From Bacteroidales bacterium (GTDB lineage: Bacteria > Bacteroidota > Bacteroidia > Bacteroidales > WCHB1-69), in contig JAGCGA010000004.1 in NCBI GenBank assembly GCA_017649855.1, forward strand, positions 1 through 64,000: a stretch of DNA of 64,000 nt, in the 5' to 3' direction. Position 1 is the stretch's first letter. Every line of letters starts with the position of its first letter. Shown here piece after piece: positions 1-8,813 of this stretch. Position numbers and translations under genes: made by a program. The notes below the pieces were generated by a model that saw nothing but the letters and a program-made list of their open reading frames with translations, did no database searches and had not been told where the DNA came from.

Positions 1-237
1 CTTGAGCAGTCCCGTCAGGGACAAGAGCTCGGTAGAGGAACAGTGATCAGTTGTCAGTTTGGGGTTAGCCATTAGCCATTGGCTATTAGCCGTTGGCTTT
101 ATAACCGCTAATCGCATAATCAGCCAACCACATTGGCTCCCGTAGTTTCTTAACTTCTTAGTTTCTTAGTCTTTCATCGGGTTCATCACCCCATAGGGCA
201 CGGCGAGAACGAGCCCCCGACATTTCAACATTTTTCC
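1..237. repeat. Intergenic DNA with TTAGCCATT and TTTCTTAG repeats
   Basis: No gene is seen here. Bases 9-22 form a small hairpin (GTCCC, loop GTCA, GGGAC). Bases 61-100 hold overlapping forward and inverted copies of TTAGCCATT/GGCTATTAGCC. Bases 145-170 carry CTTAGTTTCTTAG-type repeats. The same two motifs recur together at 2865-2926, and the stretch GTTGTCAGTTTGGGGTTA at 51-68 recurs with two changes near 31371. This looks like a dispersed intergenic repeat of unknown function. Confidence 0.55.
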
Positions 238-245
238 TATCTTTG
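238..245 (+). promoter_or_regulatory. Bacteroidota -7 promoter box (TATCTTTG)
   Basis: TATCTTTG matches the Bacteroidota sigma-ABfr -7 consensus TAnnTTTG and lies 20 bases before the esterase start. It would give a short leader. Confidence 0.6.
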
Positions 246-264
246 CGGCTTCTTTTGTAAAAAA

Positions 265-1242
265 ATGGTCGCGATGCAAAAAATACTCCTCCTCACCATG
301 GTTCTGGCCGCCACGCTGTCATTGCTGGCGCAGGACGGCCTTTATGAGAAATTGTTACCCTCGATAGAGCAGACCCCTTACGCCACGGACATCTTCGTCA
401 CCCGGGACTCCGCGTTGCGCCTGGACATCTACCTGCCCGACAAGCAGAACGAGCAGCACGCCTGCTTCCTCTACGTGCACGGAGGCGGCTTTATCGGCGG
501 CGAGCGGACCGAAAGCATCTCCCACATTGCCCCTTACCTTCTGGAAGAGGGATTTGTCATCATCTCCATCGACTACCGGCTCGGGATGAAGGGAGAATCG
601 GACTTTGGCATCCTCTCGGGCATGCGTAGCTTTCAACGATCCATCGACATGGCAGCGGAGGACCTGCTGGAAGCCACGGGCTACATCCTTCGGAACCGCC
701 TGACAGTCGGTCATTGCACCATCAACCCCAACTATATCATCACTTGTGGCAGCAGCGCCGGCGCCATCACCGTGCTGCAGGCCGACTACTACCTGCACAA
801 CGAGGCGCCCTTCGAGATCCATCTGCCCGACACCTTCCGCTACGCGGGAGTGCTCTCCTTTGCGGGCGGCATCTTCTCCAACCACGGCAAGATCAAATAC
901 CTGAAGGGAAAGCCCGCCCCCACCCTGCTCTGTCATGGCATGGACGACCACCTCGTGCCCTATGGCAAGATCCAGCTCTTCAATATCGGCATCTTCGGCA
1001 GCGACGCCCTCGCCAAGCAGTTTGAGAAATATGACTACCCTTACCATATCAAACGCTACGAGAAGCTGGGCCACGAGGCCGCCGCACGCCACGCCTATGA
1101 GTCGGACCTCGTATTAGGTTTCATCCACGACTATGTCTTCGACCAGAAGTTCCTCCAGATTGACGAGACCTTCTATTCCCCCTACATTCAACACTGGAGT
1201 ATCGGCGGTTACAAGATCAAGGACCTCAAGAAGTTCAAATAG
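265..1242 (+). CDS. Exported alpha/beta-hydrolase (carboxylesterase type)
   Basis: A 325-residue serine esterase or lipase of the alpha/beta-hydrolase fold. An N-terminal signal peptide (hydrophobic stretch, ending near LLAQ at about residue 23) sends it to the periplasm or outer membrane. The oxyanion motif HGGGF lies near residue 72 and the nucleophile elbow GSSAG near 163. A late Asp (HGMDDH) and His (GHEA) can complete the triad. The start could also be the second ATG at 274. The stop is followed after 15 bases by a YfcC-type carrier, so the two are probably one transcript. Substrate unknown; a short acyl ester is an inference from the family. Confidence 0.8.
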   Translation: MVAMQKILLLTMVLAATLSLLAQDGLYEKLLPSIEQTPYATDIFVTRDSALRLDIYLPDKQNEQHACFLYVHGGGFIGGERTESISHIAPYLLEEGFVIISIDYRLGMKGESDFGILSGMRSFQRSIDMAAEDLLEATGYILRNRLTVGHCTINPNYIITCGSSAGAITVLQADYYLHNEAPFEIHLPDTFRYAGVLSFAGGIFSNHGKIKYLKGKPAPTLLCHGMDDHLVPYGKIQLFNIGIFGSDALAKQFEKYDYPYHIKRYEKLGHEAAARHAYESDLVLGFIHDYVFDQKFLQIDETFYSPYIQHWSIGGYKIKDLKKFK

Positions 1243-1257
1243 CAAACCCTCCCACCC

Positions 1258-2862
<1,605 letters not shown>

Positions 2863-2864
2863 AA

Positions 2865-2926
2865 ATGGCTATTAGCTATTAGCTGTTGGCTGTTAGCCAT
2901 TAGCCATAATTTCTTAGTTTCTTAAT
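2865..2926. repeat. TTAGCCATT-type intergenic repeat
   Basis: Overlapping ATGGCTATTAGC and TTAGCCATTAGCCAT units are followed by TTTCTTAGTTTCTTA. It lies between two converging genes, and the outer ATGGCT/AGCCAT arms could pair, so it may act as a weak terminator. The same combination of motifs is present at 61-176. Confidence 0.6.
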
Positions 2927-2960
2927 TATTGGTCGCAGTTTGCTCCTCAACCGTCACCTG

Positions 2961-3809
2961 TCACCGTTGTTCCATCTGTTTCTTATACTCTTCGGCATAG
3001 TAGTAGAACTTCTTGGCCATGTCGTAGTTATGGCGCTTTTCGGCTGCTTTGGCAATAGAGATGTACGACTCGTACACGCCCTCGCGCGAGACAAGGATGC
3101 CGCGATAGTAGTCGTCGTTGCAGTAGCCGCTGGGCATGTTGTTGCAGAAGTGTTCCAACGTCTGGAAGGTTTCCAGGGCTTCGGCCGCACGACCTTGCTG
3201 CACGAGCCACTGGCCCCGGTTGTACATCTGTTCGTACAGTTCCAGGGTGAAGTCTGACACTCGCTGTTCCTGCCGTTCGGTGAGGGAAGCGCGTGTATAA
3301 ATAATATGTACCGTCTCCACGGCCTCCTCATACTTCGCATCCTGCAGCTGCAGTTGCGCCTTCAGCAGGAGGGCGTCTGCATGCACGGGGTTGTATTGCA
3401 AGGCCCGGTCCAGGAAATAATGGCACTGGCTCAGTGTCTGATAGCGCAACTCCTCTTCCGCCTTCTGGTAGAAGAGGTCGTCCACATGATCCCGCAACAC
3501 GCGCAATCTCGCCTCCTTGGCATCCGCCTTGCCGCGGACACGCTGATAGACGGCACGCACCTGGTAATAGTCTTTGTCGGGGCATCTCGTCATGGCCGGC
3601 AGCTGACGCGTCCGGAAATAGTCCAGGTCGCGGATGATGTCCTGCAGGAAAAGATAGTGCAGGGAGATCAGCTCGGGATCGTCCAGGGTGAGCTCTCCCA
3701 CCCGCGTCTCCCAACGCTCCAACTGCGACAACAGGGCATCACAGTCGGCCTGTGCATAGGACACCGCGACTGTCGTCCATAGGATTATCAACAACCAAAG
3801 TCTTTTCAA
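2961..3809 (-). CDS. Exported helical protein with TPR-like repeats
   Basis: A 282-residue protein with a signal peptide (MKRLWLLIILWTTVAVSYAQ) and otherwise helix-rich. Residues from about 110 to 275 look like degenerate tetratricopeptide repeats (for example the FLDRALQYNPVHADALLLKA unit and later AAEALETFQTLEHF and AEKRHNYDMAKKFYYYAEEY). It probably acts in the periplasm as a protein-interaction scaffold. It is the last gene of murD-thioredoxin-TPR, three bases after the thioredoxin stop. No catalytic motif is seen and the family is not recognised. Confidence 0.7.
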   Translation of the reverse strand: MKRLWLLIILWTTVAVSYAQADCDALLSQLERWETRVGELTLDDPELISLHYLFLQDIIRDLDYFRTRQLPAMTRCPDKDYYQVRAVYQRVRGKADAKEARLRVLRDHVDDLFYQKAEEELRYQTLSQCHYFLDRALQYNPVHADALLLKAQLQLQDAKYEEAVETVHIIYTRASLTERQEQRVSDFTLELYEQMYNRGQWLVQQGRAAEALETFQTLEHFCNNMPSGYCNDDYYRGILVSREGVYESYISIAKAAEKRHNYDMAKKFYYYAEEYKKQMEQR

Positions 3810-3812
3810 GAG

Positions 3813-4331
3813 TTAGCGGCTTAAAAAGTCATCCAGGGCCTTCTTCATCTCCTGCTCGGTGGGGGCACCGACCATCTTGAGCGGCTGGGCGCCCTGACTG
3901 AAAAAGATGAAGGTGGGAATACTCTCAATGCCAAAGAGGGAGCAGATATCCTGCGCCTTGTCCACGTCCACTTGGTAAAAGATTATCTTACCCTTATACT
4001 GTTCCGACAGTTTATGGAAGGTCGGCTTGAAGTTCATGCACGGACGGCACCAGTTGGCATAGAAATCGACCACACAAGGGGTTTTGCCTTTATATCGGTA
4101 TCCCTGGGTGGCATCCACATCGATAATCTTCTCTTTAAAATCACGGGCCGTGAGCGAGATCACCTTGCCGGAGAGGTCTTCCTCCACAGGCTGATTATCT
4201 GTCGGCTCGTTCATCGGATCGACGACGGCACTCTTGGTCGGTTCGGATGATGTTGCCGACTTGGCATCCTTCTGTTGGCAACCGATCATCAGCAGCGGTG
4301 CCAGGAGGATTGCGAGGATTATTTTCTTCAT
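3813..4331 (-). CDS. Thioredoxin-fold lipoprotein
   Basis: A 172-residue protein with a lipoprotein signal (LLMIGC, lipidated Cys at residue 18), a polar linker to about 55 and a thioredoxin domain from about 56 to 172. The redox motif is WCRPC (Cys 95 and 98) and the cis-Pro loop is SIPTF. It is expected to be anchored in the envelope and to reduce or exchange disulfides there. Its ATG overlaps the murD stop as ATGA, so translation is probably coupled. The Bacteroidota often carry several such TlpA/thioredoxin lipoproteins; partner unknown. Confidence 0.85.
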   Translation of the reverse strand: MKKIILAILLAPLLMIGCQQKDAKSATSSEPTKSAVVDPMNEPTDNQPVEEDLSGKVISLTARDFKEKIIDVDATQGYRYKGKTPCVVDFYANWCRPCMNFKPTFHKLSEQYKGKIIFYQVDVDKAQDICSLFGIESIPTFIFFSQGAQPLKMVGAPTEQEMKKALDDFLSR

Positions 4332-5725
4332 AGGTTATGGTTTTTTGCGTATTCGATAATGTATTGTTTGAACAGGTCGCCCCGTTCCTCAAAGTTCTTG
4401 AACTGGTTATAGCTGGCGGCGGCGGGCGAGAGCAACACGACCTTATGAGGGGCGGTGTGCTCGAAGGCGAAGGCCACAATCCGGCGGTAGTCGTTCTCCA
4501 GAACCAGATGCTCCGGAAGGGGCTGTGATGATGCCTTCCACTCTGTGAGGATGCGTTCCCCGGCGGGACCGGTGAAGGCCACATTGCGGATAGGGTTCTC
4601 GCCCAGGTATTCAATCAGGCCAGAGTAGTCGATGCCCCGGTCATAGCCGCCCAGGATGAGGGTGTCCACCTTGCGCAGTGCCTTGAGGGCCGCGATAGCC
4701 GCCTCCGGGATGGTCGAGATGCTGTCGTTGAAGAAGGTGATCTCCCCATACGAGCCCACCCGCTCCAGACGGTGCGGCAGTCCATGGAAGCTGGAGAGGC
4801 CGTGCAGGATCTCCGCCGGGGTCAGCCCGAATTGGCGCACCACCGCAATCGCCGCCATGATGTTGAAGTAGTTGTGGCGCCCCGGCAGATGGGTGTGATC
4901 CTTGAGGTCATACTCGTCCAAGAGGGTCTTGCCGTTGTAGAAACGGATCACATCATCCTCACAGCGGGCGTAGATGCCGGAGTGAGGTTTCGTGCCGAAG
5001 ATGACGCGATCGCGGTTGAGGTTGTACGACTGCACCAACTCCTCGATCAAAGGGTCATCGCCATTGTAGACAAAGAACTTCCGCTCATCCTGGAATCGGG
5101 CGATGTTGATCTTGGCAATCTGGTAGTTATTGAAGGAGTTGAAATGGTCGAGGTGTTCCTGATAGATATTGAGCAGCACGGCGTAGTCGGGAGAGCGGTG
5201 CAGAAACTCCAGCTGATGAGCGGAGAGCTCGGCCACCACCACCGTCTGCGGGGTCATCCGCTCCACCACGTCGAACAAGGGGATGCCGATATTTCCGGCA
5301 AGGATCGTCTCGCGACCCGCCTCCTTGAAGAGGTGGTAGATGAGCGAAGAGGTGGTACTCTTGCCCTTGGTGCCGGTAACGCCTACTACCTGCGCATGGA
5401 AAGCCTGCAGGAAAAGATCCGTCTGGGAGGTGATCCGCTCCGTGTCCACCAGATAGTCCAGCTTGCTGAAGCTGATGCCCGGCGACTTCAGGATCAGGTC
5501 GTAGTCGTTCAGATTACGGTCGTACTGCTTGCCGGTGATCAGGGTCAGATGTTCATCTCCCAGGAAGTCCTCGCGGGAGAGCGTCTCGCTCTTATCGGAG
5601 ACGGTGATGTCCATCGTGGGGAAATAGCGACGTATAAAATGATAGGAAGAGCTACCTTCGCGGCCGTAACCTAGGATGATAACTCTTTTGCCTTCCAATT
5701 TTTGCAGGATAAAATCAAGATGCAT
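4328..5725 (-). CDS. murD: UDP-N-acetylmuramoyl-L-alanine--D-glutamate ligase
   Basis: A 465-residue cytoplasmic Mur ligase that adds D-glutamate to UDP-MurNAc-L-Ala in peptidoglycan synthesis. The N-terminal nucleotide-binding part has ILGYGREGSSS near residue 17. The ATP P-loop is GTKGKST at 118-124. The central domain shows AELSAHQLEF, and the C-terminal ligase domain has FFNDSISTIPEA and LILGGYDRGIDYS, both typical of MurD. The gene lies alone, outside a dcw cluster, and leads a three-gene operon with a thioredoxin lipoprotein and a TPR protein. Confidence 0.95.
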   Translation of the reverse strand: MHLDFILQKLEGKRVIILGYGREGSSSYHFIRRYFPTMDITVSDKSETLSREDFLGDEHLTLITGKQYDRNLNDYDLILKSPGISFSKLDYLVDTERITSQTDLFLQAFHAQVVGVTGTKGKSTTSSLIYHLFKEAGRETILAGNIGIPLFDVVERMTPQTVVVAELSAHQLEFLHRSPDYAVLLNIYQEHLDHFNSFNNYQIAKINIARFQDERKFFVYNGDDPLIEELVQSYNLNRDRVIFGTKPHSGIYARCEDDVIRFYNGKTLLDEYDLKDHTHLPGRHNYFNIMAAIAVVRQFGLTPAEILHGLSSFHGLPHRLERVGSYGEITFFNDSISTIPEAAIAALKALRKVDTLILGGYDRGIDYSGLIEYLGENPIRNVAFTGPAGERILTEWKASSQPLPEHLVLENDYRRIVAFAFEHTAPHKVVLLSPAAASYNQFKNFEERGDLFKQYIIEYAKNHNL

Positions 5726-5747
5726 ACAATATAATTATATAGCGCGG

Positions 5748-5755
5748 CAAAAATA
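5748..5755 (-). promoter_or_regulatory. -7 promoter box for the murD operon
   Basis: On the minus strand the sequence reads TATTTTTG followed by CCGC, a TAnnTTTG match 22 bases upstream of the murD ATG. Confidence 0.6.
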
Positions 5756-5782
5756 TAAAAAATTAGGGAGACGGGCAAACAC

Positions 5783-5809
5783 AAAAAAAGGAGTGCATTT
5801 CTGCACTCC
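5783..5809 (-). terminator. Intrinsic terminator of the tRNA cluster
   Basis: An 8-bp stem (GGAGTGCA/TGCACTCC) with a 4-base loop is followed on the minus strand by seven T. It ends transcription of the Thr-Tyr-Gly tRNA cluster before murD. Confidence 0.85.
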
Positions 5810-5861
5810 AAAAACAAACACAATTATGATTTAATGAAATGAATGATATGAAAAAAATGGG

Positions 5862-5934
5862 AGCGGAAAACGGGGCTCGAACCCGCCACCTACAGCTTGG
5901 AAGGCTGTCGCTCTGCCAAATGAGCTACTTCCGC
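5862..5934 (-). tRNA. tRNA-Gly(TCC)
   Basis: A 73-nt cloverleaf read on the minus strand. The acceptor is GCGGAAG/TTTCCGC, the anticodon loop is CTTCCAA within the stem ACAGC/GCTGT, and the T-loop is TTCGAGC. The anticodon TCC reads GGA. The CCA end is not encoded. It is the last tRNA of a three-gene cluster. Confidence 0.95.
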
Positions 5935-5946
5935 ATAAAAAACAAG

Positions 5947-6028
5947 TGGGAGAGGAAGGATTCGAACCTCCGAAGGCTTAGCCAGCAGATTTACAGTCTG
6001 TCCCATTTGACCGCTCTGGAACTCTCCC
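5947..6028 (-). tRNA. tRNA-Tyr(GTA)
   Basis: An 82-nt class II tRNA on the minus strand with acceptor GGGAGAG/CTCTCCC, a long variable arm (about GCTGGCTAAGCCTTCGG) and anticodon GTA in CAGACTGTAAATCTG. The discriminator is A and no CCA is encoded. Confidence 0.95.
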
Positions 6029-6052
6029 AACAATATTTTTTTTATGCCTATG

Positions 6053-6125
6053 AGCCGATAGAGGGACTTGAACCCACGACCGGCTGATTACAAATCAGCT
6101 GCTCTACCAACTGAGCTATATCGGC
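6053..6125 (-). tRNA. tRNA-Thr(TGT)
   Basis: A 73-nt cloverleaf on the minus strand with acceptor GCCGATA/TATCGGC and anticodon TGT in CTGATTTGTAATCAG. It is the first gene of the Thr-Tyr-Gly cluster. The order matches the beginning of the E. coli thrU-tyrU-glyT-thrT-tufB operon, but no tuf follows here. Confidence 0.95.
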
Positions 6126-6162
6126 ATAATTTTTCTCAAAGAACTCGCGTTGTTTGCGGGTG

Positions 6163-6170
6163 CAAAAATA
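6163..6170 (-). promoter_or_regulatory. -7 promoter box for the tRNA cluster
   Basis: The minus strand reads TATTTTTG followed by CACCC, a TAnnTTTG box about 38 bases upstream of tRNA-Thr. Confidence 0.6.
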
Positions 6171-6446
6171 GACTTTTTTCAATATCCAGCACCACTCCAT
6201 GGATTATTTTTTTCAAAAAAATCATATCCATCTAAAAATCAAAAAGATAAAAAAATGTTTGGTCTAGAACATCCATAATTTCGACCCTGTTTCAAGGGTG
6301 GATGGAGGGGGTTGGGAAGGTGAAAAATCGGAGAAATCCCGGGATATGGGGCGGAAACTGCATTTTCAAGGGGTCAGGAGAGGCCTCGGAATAGTGGCAA
6401 AAAAAAACGATGATTTTGCACACGTCGGGGTATATTAAAAAAAGTG
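6171..6446. other. Intergenic stretch without recognised features
   Basis: This separates the tRNA promoter from the acpP promoter. It begins AT-rich and becomes purine-rich (around 6300-6400, with many GGG runs). I see no gene, hairpin terminator or clear RNA here. Confidence 0.4.
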
Positions 6447-6454
6447 TATTTTTG
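6447..6454 (+). promoter_or_regulatory. -7 promoter box for acpP-fabF-rnc
   Basis: TATTTTTG followed by CCGCC, 24 bases upstream of the acpP ATG, matches TAnnTTTG. Confidence 0.65.
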
Positions 6455-6478
6455 CCGCCAAATTTAAAAACTATTATT

Positions 6479-6721
6479 ATGTCAGAAATTTTAGAAAAAG
6501 TACAGACCATCATTGCCGACAAACTGAGTGTGAACCCGGCTGATGTAACACCGGAAAAAAGTTTCTCTGATGATTTAGGTGCGGATTCTCTGGACACCGC
6601 AGAATTGGTATTGGATTTTGAAAACGCTTTCGGCATCAAGATGCCGCAGGAGGAAATGGAAAACATCATCACGGTGGGTGATGCCATCAATGCCATTGAA
6701 AAATTAGTAGCTGAGAAATAA
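6479..6721 (+). CDS. acpP: Acyl carrier protein
   Basis: An 80-residue acidic ACP, the carrier of growing acyl chains in type II fatty-acid synthesis. The phosphopantetheine site is Ser37 in DLGADSLD. Helix II continues with TAELVLDFENAFGI, typical of bacterial ACP. The start at 6479 was chosen because it gives the canonical MSEI N-terminus and sits after the promoter at 6447; an upstream in-frame ATG would lie before it. fabF follows after 15 bases and rnc after that, a common acpP-fabF-rnc order. Confidence 0.96.
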   Translation: MSEILEKVQTIIADKLSVNPADVTPEKSFSDDLGADSLDTAELVLDFENAFGIKMPQEEMENIITVGDAINAIEKLVAEK

Positions 6722-6736
6722 TACTTTTGTTTCTTT

Positions 6737-7990
6737 ATGGAACTTCAACGAGTTGTTATTACCGGCATGGGGGCAATAACCCCCATCGGGAATAACGTTG
6801 ATGAGTACTGGGCTGCACTGCTGAAAGGTGTTTCAGGGGTGGGGCCCATTACTCATTTCAATCCAGAGAAGTTTGACACGCGCTTCGCCTGCGAGGTCAA
6901 GAATCTGAACATCACGGATTTCATCCCGAAGAAGAGTCTGCAGCGGATGGATCCGTGTGCGCAGTTTGCCATGGTGAGCACCATGGAGGCGCTTCAGGAT
7001 TCGGGATTGGACCTGGAGCAGGTCAACAAGGAGCGTGTGGGAGTCATCATCGGCTCCGGCATCGGGGGTTTCACCTCGATGATGGATAGTGCGATTGCTT
7101 TCGTGGAGAGCAACCGCGTCCCGAGATTCAGTCCCTACCTGCTCATCAAGGTCTTGGGGGATGTCATCTCGGGCCATATATCCTTAAAATATGGTTTTGA
7201 GGGACCGAACTACATCACCTCGGCGGCGTGTGCTTCGGCGGCGAACGCCATTGGGGATGCCTTTCATCTCCTCCAGCTGGGCAAGGCTGACGTCATCATC
7301 ACGGGTGGCACGGAGGCGAGTGTCAACGAGACGGCCATTGGAGGTTTCAATGCGATGCATGCGCTCTCCACACGCAACGATGACTATGTGCATGCCTCGC
7401 GGCCTTTTGACCGTGACCGTGACGGCTTCGTGATGGGCGAGGGCGCCGCGACGCTCATCCTCGAGCGTCTGGATCACGCCTTGGCCCGCGGCGCCCGTAT
7501 CTACGGTGAGCTCTGCGGCATCGGCATGACGGCCGACACGCACCACATTACCGCGCCCGCCCCCGACGGCCACAGCGCCTCCGCCTCCATGCGCCTCGCC
7601 ATGCAGGACGGCGGCGTCCGCCCCGAAGAGGTGGACTACATCAACATGCACGGCACCTCCACCCCGCAGGGCGACCTTGCCGAGTGCATCGCCATCCAGA
7701 ACACCTTCGGCGACCATGCCAGCAGACTGCTGCTCAACTCCACCAAATCGATGACCGGCCACCTGCTCGGCGCCGGCCCCGCTATCGAGTCCGTGGCCAT
7801 CCTCAAGTCCATCCAGCACAACACCGTCCACCCGACCATCAACATCGAGCATCTGGACGAACGCATCCCGCAAGACTGGAACTTCTGTGCCGACGGCCCC
7901 GTACAACACCCCATCAACACCGTCCTCTCCAACTCCTTCGGGTTCGGAGGCCATAACGTCACCCTTCTCTACAAACGCTATCGCGGATAG
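6737..7990 (+). CDS. fabF: Beta-ketoacyl-ACP synthase II
   Basis: A 417-residue cytoplasmic condensing enzyme that elongates acyl-ACP with malonyl-ACP. The catalytic triad is present: Cys165 in TSAACASAAN, His305 in NMHGTSTPQGD and His342 in TKSMTGHLLGA. The C-terminal NSFGFGGHN glycine-rich loop is intact. Length is normal. It lies between acpP and rnc in an operon. Confidence 0.96.
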   Translation: MELQRVVITGMGAITPIGNNVDEYWAALLKGVSGVGPITHFNPEKFDTRFACEVKNLNITDFIPKKSLQRMDPCAQFAMVSTMEALQDSGLDLEQVNKERVGVIIGSGIGGFTSMMDSAIAFVESNRVPRFSPYLLIKVLGDVISGHISLKYGFEGPNYITSAACASAANAIGDAFHLLQLGKADVIITGGTEASVNETAIGGFNAMHALSTRNDDYVHASRPFDRDRDGFVMGEGAATLILERLDHALARGARIYGELCGIGMTADTHHITAPAPDGHSASASMRLAMQDGGVRPEEVDYINMHGTSTPQGDLAECIAIQNTFGDHASRLLLNSTKSMTGHLLGAGPAIESVAILKSIQHNTVHPTINIEHLDERIPQDWNFCADGPVQHPINTVLSNSFGFGGHNVTLLYKRYRG

Positions 7991-7999
7991 ACGACCACC

Positions 8000-8689
8000 A
8001 TGGCACAGACGGATCAGGACATCAGACGCTATTTCAAAAACATCTTCGGTATCCGCATCCGCAATGTCGAACCCTATCGGATTGCCCTCACCCATCGCTC
8101 CATCACCCAAAAGGACCAGCATTTCGGCAAGTTCAACAACGAACGGCTCGAATATCTGGGCGATGCCGTGCTCAGCACTGTCATTGCCGACTACCTCTTC
8201 CACAAATACCCGCTGGAGACCGAGGGACAGCTCACCCAGCTGCGCTCCAAGCTCGTCAGCCGCTCCCGTCTCAACAAGCTAGCCGCCAAGATCGGCCTTC
8301 ACGACATGATCGCCACCGGCAGCAACGTCCAAGGCGGCAGCATCGATGGCAACGCCCTGGAGGCCGTAGTGGGCGCCATCTTTCTCGACCTCGGCTTCAA
8401 AAAGACATACAAGACTCTGATACAAAAGATTTTCCTAACCCATCTGGACATCGAAAGTATCAAGGAGGAAGAGGTGGACTTCAAAAGCCGGATGTTCATC
8501 TGGGCACAACGACAACATAAAAACATCCGTTTTCACAACCATCCCACCGAAGATGGCAGCGGTCATGGCTTCCACTCCCGGATTATGATTGGCGAAGAAG
8601 TGGTGGCTGAGAGCGACGGGACATCCATCAAACAGGCTGAGCAGCTGGCTTCCGAAAAAGCCTGGCATCTGCTGAACCCACAATCCTAG
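8000..8689 (+). CDS. rnc: Ribonuclease III
   Basis: A 229-residue double-stranded RNA endonuclease for rRNA and mRNA processing. The signature NNERLEYLGDAVL at 46-58 carries the catalytic acidic residues Glu48 and Asp55. The second acidic site lies in GNALEAVVGAIFLD near residue 115. A dsRNA-binding domain occupies about 155-227 (GHGFHSRIMIGEEVVAE ... SEKAWHLL). It starts 9 bases after fabF. Confidence 0.95.
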   Translation: MAQTDQDIRRYFKNIFGIRIRNVEPYRIALTHRSITQKDQHFGKFNNERLEYLGDAVLSTVIADYLFHKYPLETEGQLTQLRSKLVSRSRLNKLAAKIGLHDMIATGSNVQGGSIDGNALEAVVGAIFLDLGFKKTYKTLIQKIFLTHLDIESIKEEEVDFKSRMFIWAQRQHKNIRFHNHPTEDGSGHGFHSRIMIGEEVVAESDGTSIKQAEQLASEKAWHLLNPQS

Positions 8690-8749
8690 GGCATTCTTCC
8701 ATCCCAATATTTTTTTTTCTAAAAAACCACATATTTTCATTCTTTTTTA

Positions 8750-8757
8750 TATTTTTG
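8750..8757 (+). promoter_or_regulatory. -7 promoter box
   Basis: TATTTTTG followed by CGC, 56 bases before the T9SS cargo gene at 8814, in an otherwise T-rich gap after rnc. Confidence 0.6.
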
Positions 8758-8813
8758 CGCTTTCAACAAAAAACGCAAATCATATTATTATTTTAAACAC
8801 AAAAAAAATTCTT

